64,000 bases of DNA, from NCBI RefSeq assembly GCF_022201045.2, contig NC_068559.1, forward strand, positions 1,426,001 to 1,490,000, in the 5' to 3' direction. Below the pieces are notes generated by a model. That model was not told the DNA's origin. It ran no database searches and saw nothing but the letters and a program-made list of their open reading frames with translations. Shown in pieces: positions 1 to 11,560 of this stretch. The position numbers were made by a program, and so were the translations under genes. Each line of letters begins with the position of its first letter. Position 1 is the stretch's first letter. Origin of the DNA: Citrus sinensis. Lineage: Eukaryota; Streptophyta; Magnoliopsida; Sapindales; Rutaceae.

Positions 1-589
1 TTAAAAGGTCCATTAATTATACTCAATTGATATGATGATATATATCTTAAGTATTGGATTTTCATGCAAGCTAATATATTCATATGATTTTATCCTACAA
101 TATCCAAGACGATAGGATTAGAAAGAGATTAAGTTTTGGATTTTCATGCAACATTTTCTGACAAAAACATATAAGAAAAAGATTTATTTGTGTTAGTGTA
201 AGACATAGATCTTGTTTCCCCATTTTCTGACAAAAACATAAAAGAAAAAAAAAATTAATTTCTTCTTGTTGAAAATTTCTGGCTAGAATTACGTACAACT
301 AACTAGAACACAAGAAACCTTTTAATTCATGAAACTGACCAATGTTCAGTACATTTCTAGTAATGCTAAATCTGTTCATCATATTTATATATACACACAC
401 ATCGATATTCAACAATTGCATATAAAAAACAATGAAATATACATCGATATTCAACAATTGCATATACAAAACAATGAAAAACACATTAATTAATATGTAA
501 TTTTATTACCTTAATATAAGCTGTGAACATGACACTGATCATCGCAGAACAAGTACTTCAAGATCTCACTTAGAATAATATTGTCTCAT
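1..589. other. AT-rich spacer with a short tandem duplication
   Basis: No gene is visible. It lies downstream of the GARP-type gene and may contain its 3' UTR. Positions about 399-483 hold two adjacent, nearly identical copies of a unit of about 43 bases that starts CATCGATATTCAACAATTGC. A shorter echo, ACATTTTCTGACAAAAACAT, occurs near 150 and near 221. Confidence 0.6.
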
Positions 590-2085
590 TCATAAAGTGA
601 GATCCAGAGTACTTGCGGATGCCGCCTTCTTGTCTTTCTTCTTCAATCTGCTTAGCTTTGAGGGTGAAGATGAAGACAGAGAAAGACACAAGCTACTCTC
701 AACTTCATCACGACCATCATCATCAATTTTGTTTGGTTTTATTTTCAAAGATAAATTCAAATCCAGGTCATCACATTCTGAATCCCAATTCTTCTTCCTT
801 TTCAGCTTATTGCTTCCAAATTTTTGATCCATTAATGGCCAGCTATTGCAACCGCATGAGCTGCCGTCATTCACAGGCTTTTTTTCATCTTTTGCATTTT
901 CCTGTACATGGGTTTTGAGGTTGGGTTCAATTGATGAGATTGGCCTGCTTGGCTTGAATCTTTGAAAGAACTCACTCTCTTCAAAAGTTTGATATGTTTT
1001 GCTGGTATCTTGTTCAATGGAATCACGTTTAAGTGATTTCTTATCTTGGCTGCTAAGAAGTCTCTTAGCTACTGCAGCATAAAGGCCATGTTTGGCTCTA
1101 TCAAACATTGCATTTTCACCCGTATTAAGGCCATAACTTCGATCCCTCTGCCCTCTCCAAGAAGCTTTATCATCGAACCTTAAAGTGGAAAAATTCCTTT
1201 GATTGAAATGTGGAATCATGGGAAGCTGGCTGAAGTTACAAATCCGGTGATCGCCGCCACCGCCGCCGCCGCCTCCCAGTAAAAGCCCTGGTTCTGTCAA
1301 ATGAAGGTGTGATGGCAATCCTTCAACCCTAAAAACAAACAAAACCCTAATATTTGCAGGAGTGATGGGTGACAGAGAAAATAAATGAAAATACCTTGAT
1401 TAGGGTCATCAATCTTCTTGTTCCTGTACATCTAACATCAAATGAAACCAGAATAGTCAGCTAGCAAAATAATCAAACTATATATATATATTTTGTGATT
1501 ATTGAATTTCATCTGAAATTTTTTCGAAGACGAAAGCACCTGAAGATGACTCTTCACGTGGGAGATGCTAAGGCCTTTGATGTTCATAAACTGAAGAACC
1601 AACTTAGGTGTTGCTCCTGCAATAATTAACAAATTAAATTAAATTAAATCGCAATCATTAGTAATTAATTCCTCTTTCAACTAAGCAACTCTTGATCTTA
1701 TAATATTGAATTTGATTATGTACGATGATGAGCACTCACTGTCTTGTCCTCCTAGTCTTTCTACAGCTTGGACAAAGCAAAGATGAAGCTCAGGAGTCCA
1801 GCGTAGCCGTGGCGTCTTGGAGCGATTGTACTGCCTCGTAGATCCAGAACTTGCGGCCTTGTTTTGATCATTGACAGTCTCTTCAATGGAGCTGTTGCTT
1901 GAACTCTCTCCTTTTATCGACTTGCAATAAATATTTGGATCACTTGTACCAATTTTGTTTGAATGGTTTGTCTTCTTAGAATGATCAGAAGTACTATGAT
2001 CAGTACTTCCTTTCATCTTCCTGTATAATTGGCTATAATTCTCCTCCCCAGTTTCTAATAGAGCGTTATATATAAGTGTGGGCAT
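590..2085 (-). CDS. GARP/G2-like Myb transcription factor with EAR repression motifs
   Basis: A nuclear DNA-binding protein of the G2-like (GARP) class, closest in my memory to Arabidopsis At2g40260. Four exons fit: 2085-1740, 1616-1540, 1431-1395 and 1320-590. They join in frame to give about 396 residues. The single Myb-like repeat begins KTPRLRWTPELHLCFVQAVE near residue 95 and ends with the class signature SHVKSHLQMYR across the exon 2/3 border. A glycine run (about 8 Gly) follows, then the family block NFSQLPMI. Two EAR-type LxLxL motifs, DLDLNLSLKI and a C-terminal LDLTL, suggest repressor activity; that is inference from motif knowledge. The exon 4 acceptor (TTGAAG, then GA) is not the strongest AG nearby, but it is the one that keeps frame. 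The true start could be the internal Met of MKGSTDHSTS. Confidence 0.85.
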
Positions 2086-5000
2086 CTATTCATTCTTCTT
2101 CCCCTCCCTCAGACCAAGCACGCACTTGCAGTACCTAAATGTGCAACAAAAGGAATCGATAATTTTAAACCCTAGCCCTTGACGGATGGAGGATATTTCT
2201 CTCTACATGCATGATGCACTATGCATACATGAATGCGCATATTAACCTGAAGAGAATGGTACTGATGAAAGAAATTTTGCTTTGATTGATATCGATAGCG
2301 TATACAACACGGTCTAATAACTCAATAGTTTGATGAATTGATGTTGAGGGAAAAACAAAAAAACAAAAAAAATTATGAGTCAAGCTGACCGTTTGTAAAC
2401 GTTTATGCGAAATTCTAAATTTACATATCTTTATTAAATATATAAGCATGGCTGATTATTACAAATTATTCGAATTTGCATGGCATTTTTAAAGCCCTCC
2501 AAAACAAAGGCGGATATATCATGTGGTTTTAATTAAGAGAAAAATGGTTGAAAATTAAACCCTTAATTTTAGATTGAGCAAATATTTTATGTTAGATCAA
2601 AGGTTATATATTTAGTCAGTGAGAACATGAGGATCGAGGGGTTAGGTAAAGAAAATTATTTGAAACTTTTAGCCCTCAACCTTTCCATGATAAATTCAAG
2701 CTCGAGTGACCAGCACCTAAAGAAAATTACTTGAGAAAGAGCATGTAATTAGATATGATGATTTTTAACATAAACATACATTGACTTAATATTATTGGGT
2801 TACTGTATATGCCTGATGCTGTACCTCCAATGTTGTGATTTCTTTCGATAATTAGGTCTAAGTTCAAATTAGAAGACTAGAATGCATGTGCATTGCATAC
2901 CCAAATGAAGCGGAAGCTGTTCTTGTTGCTGGCCTGTCAGCCATTCACAGGAATTCACACAAACAAATTAAAGAAAAATGAAAAATATATATATATATAT
3001 ATACACCCAAGACCCACTGCGTTTCCGTCGAGAATCACGGATCTGTCTTTCGTCGCTATTTGAACTTTTGAAGACTCTTTATCAATCCAACGTCAACACA
3101 CACTCTCTCTCTCTCTGGGCTCTTTACTGTCACATAATAAGATTAGCGATGTATGTTCGATCAGTCCTCATATTCCCATGCTGATTGATCAATCAAGCTG
3201 GCCTCTCGCAATCTTTAACCCGGACCCCACGTTATGAAAACACGAAAAGGGCAAGCTTCTCACATCCTGATTGGTCTTTGAGTGGGCCACCTAACAACCA
3301 AAGAAGAACGAACGTGCGAGGAATTTAAGCCCTTTCGATGTCGATCATCATCATCACCACCACCACAACAGTAGTCATTACATTAGTCAATAAGTCAGCC
3401 AGCCTCACCTGTGTTTTTTATTCTCCGCCCTCCAGGCAAAATCTAAGAAATTTTTTTAATACGATGTGTCAGATATGCCCTTGGGCTTCGAGTACATTGT
3501 TATTTTGTCTATTTATTTTTAATTTATTATTCACTATCATTTCTTTCAGTTTACATCCCTTTGTTTTGGATCAAGGGAAAAAAAAATTAATAGACCATTA
3601 TTAGTGCCTGTTACAACTAATGAAGCGTCACCACTAACCATCTAAAAAGAAGAATTTACCATCAAGTCACTGTGATAAACTTTTATTTGGTTATTATAAG
3701 ATTAACGTGATATAGATCAAATATTAATATTGAATTCAATATAAATGTTGTGTCATGTGTCTCATTGTTCCACATCTTGACATATTTGTATACAAATTGT
3801 CACCTCTAATTGAATATTTGAATCTATGAATCTAATTATTCGAAGGTTGGCAGATTCGAAGGTTGGCACAATCTTTACCCATGAATTCAGCATTCAAAGT
3901 TTCTAACTAGCAACAGAAGAAATTTAGGAGGAAAATTAAATTGAATAATCTTTAGTTTTCATTCACGAGCGATAACTTTGAGCCAAGGTTGGCATATTTA
4001 TTAATGTCAACAAGAATTCTACACACGTGTAATCTCACACGAGTTAGTGGATTTCACATGCAACTTTACATTAATACACATATATCAGATAACCACAAAC
4101 AGAAAGGTTTTCACTTTTCTTGGCTCAAAAGAAACTGCTCGCATCACGGGCATCTTGAGGGAAACGAGAAATCACAGCCGTCCAAGAAATGCTTTAGCTA
4201 TATCAACTATCATTTGAGAATTCACTGGTAACTTGTAGCCACTAATGTGGGGGGAGTAATAATTAATTCCATTTGCTTACACCCCGACCATTTGCTCCTC
4301 GTTCAAACCCCAAAGTTTTACATTACACTTTTCAATTTTCCCCATCGTTGAATTTAAAGTTTTTGTGGACTACATTGATTCTCATTTGAAAATTTTACAG
4401 ATTATCTTAACAAAAATTAACACGTTTGTTATGATTTTATTGATTAGTCTGACAGAATCAATCATACCTACGACTATCTCTAATTTTTCCATCACAATAA
4501 TACTATACTTACATATACAGCTTTATATCCCAAATGATATGTCCACGAAGCAAAAATTATCATATGCTAGGTAGATGCTATTGATATTACTCTCCATAAT
4601 TAATGTAATGCTCATACTCTATTTACTCATAATAACAAATTATATATCACGTTAATTGAACTGTACCCTAATTACGTGCGTACAGCATTTGCACATTTCA
4701 ATTGGAAGAACAGACAAGAGTTGCGAGCAAATGGCCAAGCGTGTGGGTCGGTAAGTATGAGCTAAGTAGCCTGTGAAGATCATTAAAGAAAAGGTTTAAG
4801 CTGACAGATTCCGGCCTCACGCGCACAGCCTGTGAGTCAACCCTTAAATGTTCTGTGTTTTTTGTTTTCTTTAATGTGATTTTTATATTGTGCCTTAGAA
4901 TACGTGAACCAATTAATGCGGATGTCTGTCTTTTCATCGGTACTTTCAAAACATATGAATACACATCATCACATCATCATCCCTTGTTTAAGTAGCCATG

Positions 5001-7116
5001 CATTTGCATGTCAAACCATAACCATAAGCACAAAAATATAACCACCATGCAACAGGAAACTCTTGATGCTATGGTAATATGACAACAAGAGAATCTAAGA
5101 TGCACGATGGGTGAGAAATTCTTGTCCTTAGCAGCTGAGGAATTCCAAGCCTTTAAATTTCTAAATTAAGATAAAACATTTGTTCTTCTAACCAAGAAAT
5201 TTTAAGTAATACGCAGAGACAATAACAACTCCCCGTGGGACTTCTAATCAACTGTACCCACCATTTATAATTCTAGTTTGACGTTTACAAGTCTGGATTA
5301 AGAAAGCTTCAGCTGTTAAGAGTCACAACTGCTCCCAAATAGTTTACCATATTTTTGGCATTGTATAAGGAATATTAAATATTGCAGTCCTACTTACGCT
5401 ACAGAAACTTTCCACAAGTATCAACTCCCTAACAATAATTGAGCAAAGCCTCAAATCAACAAGATAAATATTATACAATTATATAAAATAGTACAGAGAG
5501 TAGAGTAATGCGAGCAGTCACCCCAAACTTATGATAAAATTTGAACCCAAATGATGTGGCAGTCCGCATTTGGAGGGTAAAATATTGAATGTTACACAAA
5601 ATTATCACTCACTCAACAGATGCTGCATCACATAACACTTCGTATGGAATATGATGTTAGGGTGGTTAGCATTACTGGTCCGCCACATACAAATGATTGA
5701 TAATAAAAAACAAGATAATGTCGCAATGATATAATGGGGTCACATTAGATTGTATAGATAATTTGTACGTGTAGTGTTATTCTATAACTACATGACTGAG
5801 GATAAAGAAACGTATAACGCAGTAGCTATGCTGACAATTTCACATGAACCAAGAGCTTTTAATACCAGCATCACTATGGTTAAAAGATTCATCAGTCACA
5901 CATAAAACTAATCCGGGACTACCACAAGTGGAACAACTCTAACAACAAAATGCTGCACATTACCAGAGTTATTTCTTTGGGTAACAATTTTATACAATTT
6001 ATCTGAAAAGTGAAAAAAGTAGAAATATTCAGATCGAATTATGGAAGTGATAGCTATTCATTAATTTACAACTTAATTAATTGATATGTAACAATCACAT
6101 AAAACTGTATGCACGAAGTGAATGGAATAAAGAGTTAAAAAAATGCATTTTAATTTCACAGGTAGTTTCAGCATCCTTTTCAAGCACGATGTGTGCCCCC
6201 ACAAATGAGACACGTTACCTGTCATTTATAATTCAATGGCATAGAAAGAATATCATTTCACAATTGCAATACAGTGTGACAGTGGAAATAGTGAGTATTA
6301 AAACATTGATTGCAACGTTGGGGGCTGAATGCTGCATTTTTAATTATATCTTTCTCTTTTATTGGCATTGTAAAATCTGAACTACTTCACAAAACACCAA
6401 CCAGATATACGAACTTTGTGCATGATGAAGTATATTAAGCCAATTTTGCCCAACCCCCTACCTGAAAAAAATGAGTATATTAAGCCAATTTTCATGCTCT
6501 ATGGCCTTCTGATCCATCAGCTTTTGTAAGGTAGGTCTTGTGGGTGTCTCAGGGAAAAAAAAAAAGATGTAGGTCTTGTGGGTGTATCAGGAGCAAAAAG
6601 GTAGATCTTCTGGGCATTTAATTATTTTCCATTAACTCTCACATTTAAAGGGAATAGGGATAAACTATTAACTGAACACATACTAAGAAACTGTAGTGAA
6701 GATTTGAGGAAAATATAAATAAATGAAACATGTTATTTTGAGCATTCAGTCATAATACCAACTCACAATGAAGTATGATTTCCTTTTGGAAATTAGACCA
6801 TTCAAAAGTTTTGTCAAACACCCTGAAAAAAGGGGCCAACACACTTATCCAATATCTGAGATACCACATTATTGCCTCTACCTTCATGCATCATAAACTA
6901 TCATTCTTTCTGGACTTCCTGTCTAAATATAAAAGTACATTTCAAAGAAGAAACCAATTGCTGTCTCCATTTACGTATCCAGGCCCAGCCACAAAAAGGT
7001 GAAATTACCGAACAGCCAAAACAACAGAAAAACTCAAAATACCTGAAATTGATAGGCTTTGTGTCAAACTCAAGAGGTTGCCAGACATCAGATATCAATC
7101 CAAAAGAGCTTAAATC
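2086..7116. other. Long spacer without a supported gene
   Basis: Five kilobases between the 5' end of the GARP gene and the 3' end of the SAM50 gene. It holds an (AT)n run near 2985-3001, a CT-rich run near 3104-3116 and a weak inverted repeat near 5505-5676. A pair of 19-base direct repeats, AGTATATTAAGCCAATTTT, occurs near 6430 and 6474. An imperfect repeat built on GTAGGTCTTGTGGGTGT lies near 6531-6610. The first 1-1.5 kb after 2085 is the likely promoter of the GARP gene. The short open frames here show no recognisable domain. Confidence 0.5.
5505..5676. mobile_element. Possible MITE (imperfect inverted repeat)
   Basis: The left edge reads AGTAATGCGAGCAGTCACCC. The reverse complement of the right edge reads AGTAATGCTAACCACCCTAA. 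The two arms keep partial similarity inward for about 50 bases, giving an element of about 170 bp. No clear target-site duplication was seen, so the class is open. Confidence 0.4.
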
Positions 7117-10100
7117 CTATAACGGGGCAGATAAGCTAATCTGGATGCCATTTTTCCCATGGTCATGACTGGACTTTTTCAGTATGCGGCAATAGTTCAC
7201 CTAACAACACAATAAAGCTTGTCAACTTAAGGATATAAGACCTTAATCTTGTTAAAATAAATAGTAAAATAACTACTCTTATAGAAAAAGGGAAAGGGAA
7301 ATTCCTTGTGGTTGCACTCATGCAAATAGAATGATCTATTAATTGAATTGGATCTTTCCCAATTATAGAGTTACATGTTTGCAAATATCACTTATGGATA
7401 ATGACCCACAAAGTAAAAATCAAACATTTCCCTTAACAGTTCTTGATTAAGGAAGTATAGGACCTCCTTTTCTTCTGAAATGAATTAACTTTTAATCGTT
7501 TTAAGACAGTGTTCAATCATAATTATTTTTCAAAGAAAAATCTGGTCCTGAAGAACTCTAAATACTGAGGCCAAGATACCTTCAGATCCTTGATTGATAA
7601 TGCATCACATATCTTTCCTCAATCTTACAACCACCCAGATCAAAGCATCATATGTTGCTTAAATTCCATAAACTTAACAGAACAGATAACTCACCTCCAG
7701 GCGGAATAGGTTTGTCGGAAAAACAATCCCAGCTCCAACAGAACTTCGAGTTGACTCCAAAAACTTTGGCAAAGAGAAATTCCGGTATTCATTCTCTGTC
7801 AACTTGGCAACGTTCCCAGCACATGCAAAAAGATGTCCATGAATTCCTTTTTCTCTAAACCACCTCAATGGAAGATCAAAAGAAAGATCTGCAAAGGCTG
7901 AAACAGCAAGGTCTCCTCCAAGAAAATCCCTTTCAGAAGCATCAGCATTCTCATCAGAGGAATCGCCTCTAACTTGCCTTCTTGGCTCTGCAGGGCCCAA
8001 TCCCCTTGTCTTAAACCCCCACAATGCCGATGGCCCTCCCAAAGAGCAAATTGGCGATAAATTACCACCCAAGAAGAATCTCTCAGGCAAAGATGTAGAC
8101 ATCCTCAAGAAATCTCTTCCAATTGGAAGAACAACACCACTAGATATCCCGAAATTTAGTGCAGTACGATAAAATCCAAATGGAACAGCAAAACGAAGAT
8201 CAAACTCCTGTTACAGTAATAGGCAAAAGAACTAAAAAGGTTCAGTCAAAATAATGATCGACCAAATACAATCCATACAAGGACATATCATTCATTTAGG
8301 AAAATATGAAGTTGTATGCACATGCATGAATGCCCACGCATACACACACAATGGATAAAAGCAGAGCCAAGTCTGATCCCATGAGCAGCCTGTCACATTA
8401 CTGATGAGCAGTATCCTGTATAACCTGGGGTTCTAGCGCAAACAATGTGATGATAGACTTTTGTGACCAAAAATACAGGATGGAAAAGGAAAAGAATCAC
8501 TAAAATGGCCTGATTTTCTCTTTTTTACTCTCTAGGATTTTATTCTCCTAACTACCTAATAAAATTACTAGATCGTGAAACAAAGCAATTTCAAAATAAT
8601 AATCACAGGAACCACAATGCAGTCATTTGCATGTGGAAGGGTTAATACATGTAATCTAAATGAAGCACACTGGGGTTCAAAAGTAAACCATAGTGATTTT
8701 CATTCTAAATCATAAATTAACAAAGCCAAAGCAATTTCTTCTAAGTAGAACAACAAAAATATCAGAGATATGATAGAAAGAAAGTCACAACCACACTGTC
8801 AAATCATAATGTATGCATCAACGATACTACACAAGTTAAAAATTTTTAAAAAAAAAAGAAAAAAGAAAACAACAACAATAACAAAGTAAGTGTAACAAAA
8901 GAACAACAATAGCAGAACACTTAAAGTGTAACAAAAGAACAACAATGGCAGAACACTTACTACATAATGCAAAGGAAAATAGCAGGAACGAGCACAAGAA
9001 TCAAACCTGGCGCAGAAACCGTAAGCATCGACTGTCAGGTGCAAGGCCACCAATTTGAGTGGTAGAAACAAAAGCATATCCTCGAGTTGGCCGCAGAGGA
9101 GAGTTTCTCTTGTCAAACTTAAATGTATACTTTAAAGAAGAAAGGAAATCGTGTCCAAGCTGCCTCCTAACAGTATTGGATGACATATGTGATGGATCTG
9201 TTAAAGTTCGCCATGCAAGGTTGTATACCAAGTCATGATGCCTGATTGAAAATAAGCCGAGAGAGAGTCCCAGTGATTGCTCTTTGTAAGATGAAAATTT
9301 CAGCCAGTCTTGTGATTGCAGAAATACTCGCGCTGTCATAGGAGTTACCAGACCTTTAAATCTTGGTAGATACACACCAGCACTAACCTCAGCAGATCGG
9401 TCAAAGCCATATGCCAAAGAGGCATCCCACAGATCCCCATAACCAAAACCATTTTTATACTTGAGTGATCCTTCAACTGTTGAAGATTTAGCCTACAAAA
9501 AAATTATTTATATTAAGAAAACATTGAAGCAATAGCTGGCTCATAAGCAATCATTGGTCATTAAGGATCAAAGCATACCAATTATTTAAACAGACAAGCT
9601 ATAAGCAAAAAACTTAGATATTTTGTCTCAGATAATTGTTCAATGCAACACATTTTCCACTTTCATTTAATCAAAATTTCTCACAAAATGCAACAATTCA
9701 AGTATCGAAATGCAACTTTCATAAGGAAGTTCTTAGGATTCTCATCAATTAAACACGCAATGAGCTTCATTCATAACCTAGTGAAAACTCCCAAAAACAA
9801 AACCCCAATAACCAGCTATTTCAATACTTTTTATCCTAAAACAAACACAAAATAAGCAAAATGCGCTACTTGTATATACCTCCCCCTTGGTGTAAGTTCC
9901 GATTTGACCGGAAAGTGGAGTCTTAGTCTCAACGACCTGGATGATCACATTCGACGTTCCCGGCAGCTCTGGCGGTCCAGAGTCGAGCGTTATCTCGACC
10001 GAATCAAAGCACTCGAGCTCTCGCAATTTGTAATTGATAATATTCGCGGCCTGGATAATCTCTTGCATTGTAGTCGCATTCCTAATCGCATCCAATTCGG

Positions 10101-10389
10101 CTTCGATTAAGCTGTCCTTCGTCTTCGTGTTGCCTTTCACGATGACGTCGTGGACGCGCAGTGGAACGGGGCCGTTCCGTATCCGCCGAAACAGATTCTC
10201 AATCTTCGGCCTGTCCACTCGTAATTTCCTTTGCGGCTGGGCCGCGTCGGAGTCTTCTTCAAGATCATCGTCGTCTTCTTCTTCTAAAACGTCGTCGTCT
10301 TCTTCTTCCTCTTCTTCTATTTCGTCTAAGTTAGGATTAAGTGCATCGGGTTTTTGTTCCGGGCCGGGTATTCCGCCTGCGTTAGCCAT
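7117..10389 (-). CDS. SAM50: SAM50/Omp85-type mitochondrial outer membrane assembly protein
   Basis: Core subunit of the sorting and assembly machinery that inserts beta-barrel proteins into the mitochondrial outer membrane; the plant relatives include At3g11070. Four exons (10389-9880, 9492-9007, 8207-7695, 7200-7117) join in frame to about 530 residues, near the family's usual 520. Order: a very acidic N-terminal tract (residues about 20-50), one POTRA-like domain (about 75-170, with VHDVIVKGNTKTKDSLIEAE), then the 16-strand barrel. The barrel includes GLVTPMTARVFLQSQDW and the Omp85 GFKTRGLGP motif in exon 3, which holds the conserved RG pair. The last strand ends GIQISLSAPL at the stop. 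A chloroplast OEP80 relative is the main alternative, but the single POTRA and the lack of a long transit peptide favour SAM50. A 43-base tandem duplication lies in intron 2 near 8885-8960. Confidence 0.92.
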
Positions 10390-11560
10390 TGAGAGGGGCG
10401 CGCTAATTTAGTTGGGAAACCACTAAGGAGTGAAACGGTGGGATTTCGAGTGGAACTTGATTTTTAAGAGTGAGAGAGACGAGGTCTTTGCATTTGACAA
10501 CAACTGCCCTTTTTGGTGTGGCTCGTACGAAAAGAATTTTTTGAGGACTATATTGATATATTATTAGTGATTTGGGAGTTGAGACTGTAATTGATATATA
10601 AGTGATTTAGGGTGGAAATGTTTTTGAGATTGTTTTTGACTTTTTTGGGAAGTTAAAAAATAATTTTAAAAAATTAAAAGTTAGTTTTAATATTTAGTAA
10701 AGTTTTAGAAAGATCACTTTTAGTTAATAAATTTTATTTATATTATATTCAGTTTAGTTATTTATATTTTTACAGTAATTTAATAATAAAATTTATTAGT
10801 TATGTACGATTATTTTTAAAACTTAAATTATTTTTAAAAATAAATTTTATCAATGTTTAATTAATTGTCTTTGCAGTTGATTATTTTTATAACACATGTA
10901 ATAACAATTATTTTTAAAATGATAACATTACCAAAGCAGTCCTATGTCTTATAACAAATTTTGAAAAATAGTTGTTTTTCAAAGTTCTACACTTATTACA
11001 AACTCTATATATATATATTATCACATGTATTATAAAAAACTAAAATGGTCTTTATTTAATTAAAAATAAATCAAAGAAATTTAAAGAGATTAATATTATT
11101 ATCAATAATATTGAGATAAAAAATAAATTAAATAAAATTAATATTTGTATTCTTACAATAATTTGATACTAAAATTTATTAAACATATACGATTACTTTA
11201 TATAGAGTAATTTACATGACATTTTAGGTAATTTTTTAAAAATATAAAGATTATCTTTGTGATGATTTTCTTTTATATTTTTCTTCGAAAAGAGGGACTG
11301 CAATGTCAAATACCCAACACAAATTAAAAAAGAAAGGTACTAAAAACAAATTGAAAAACAAGTGATAAAAATCAGTCAACGACGATCGTCGATCAACGCA
11401 AAAAAGGATGGAGGGTCATGATTGGATTTACAGGCTCGCATAGGCAAACTTTCCCCAAGTAAGCGCCAACCTACACGAATTCAAAATCAAGTCACTCAGA
11501 CCGTAGTTTCAGGTCCAGTTCCAAACTCGCCATCTTCGAACAGCGTCTCTCTCCAAAACC
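10390..11560. promoter_or_regulatory. Divergent intergenic promoter region (SAM50 / BUB1-MAD3 family gene)
   Basis: About 1.17 kb separates the two start codons on opposite strands. The middle (about 10560-11300) is extremely AT-rich with long runs of A and T, while each flank next to a gene is richer in GC. Both core promoters must lie here, but I cannot assign individual elements. Confidence 0.5.

Noticed and set aside
597-918. Two plus-strand open frames overlapping the GARP gene
   Set aside because: They are antisense shadows of the last GARP exon, which has clear family motifs on the minus strand.
3338-3604. Plus-strand open frame of 88 codons
   Set aside because: Low-complexity start (Ile/Thr run) and no family resemblance; it looks like promoter-side DNA.
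10034-10411. Plus-strand serine-rich open frame
   Set aside because: Antisense of the acidic Asp/Glu tract of SAM50; the poly-Ser is a by-product of that tract.
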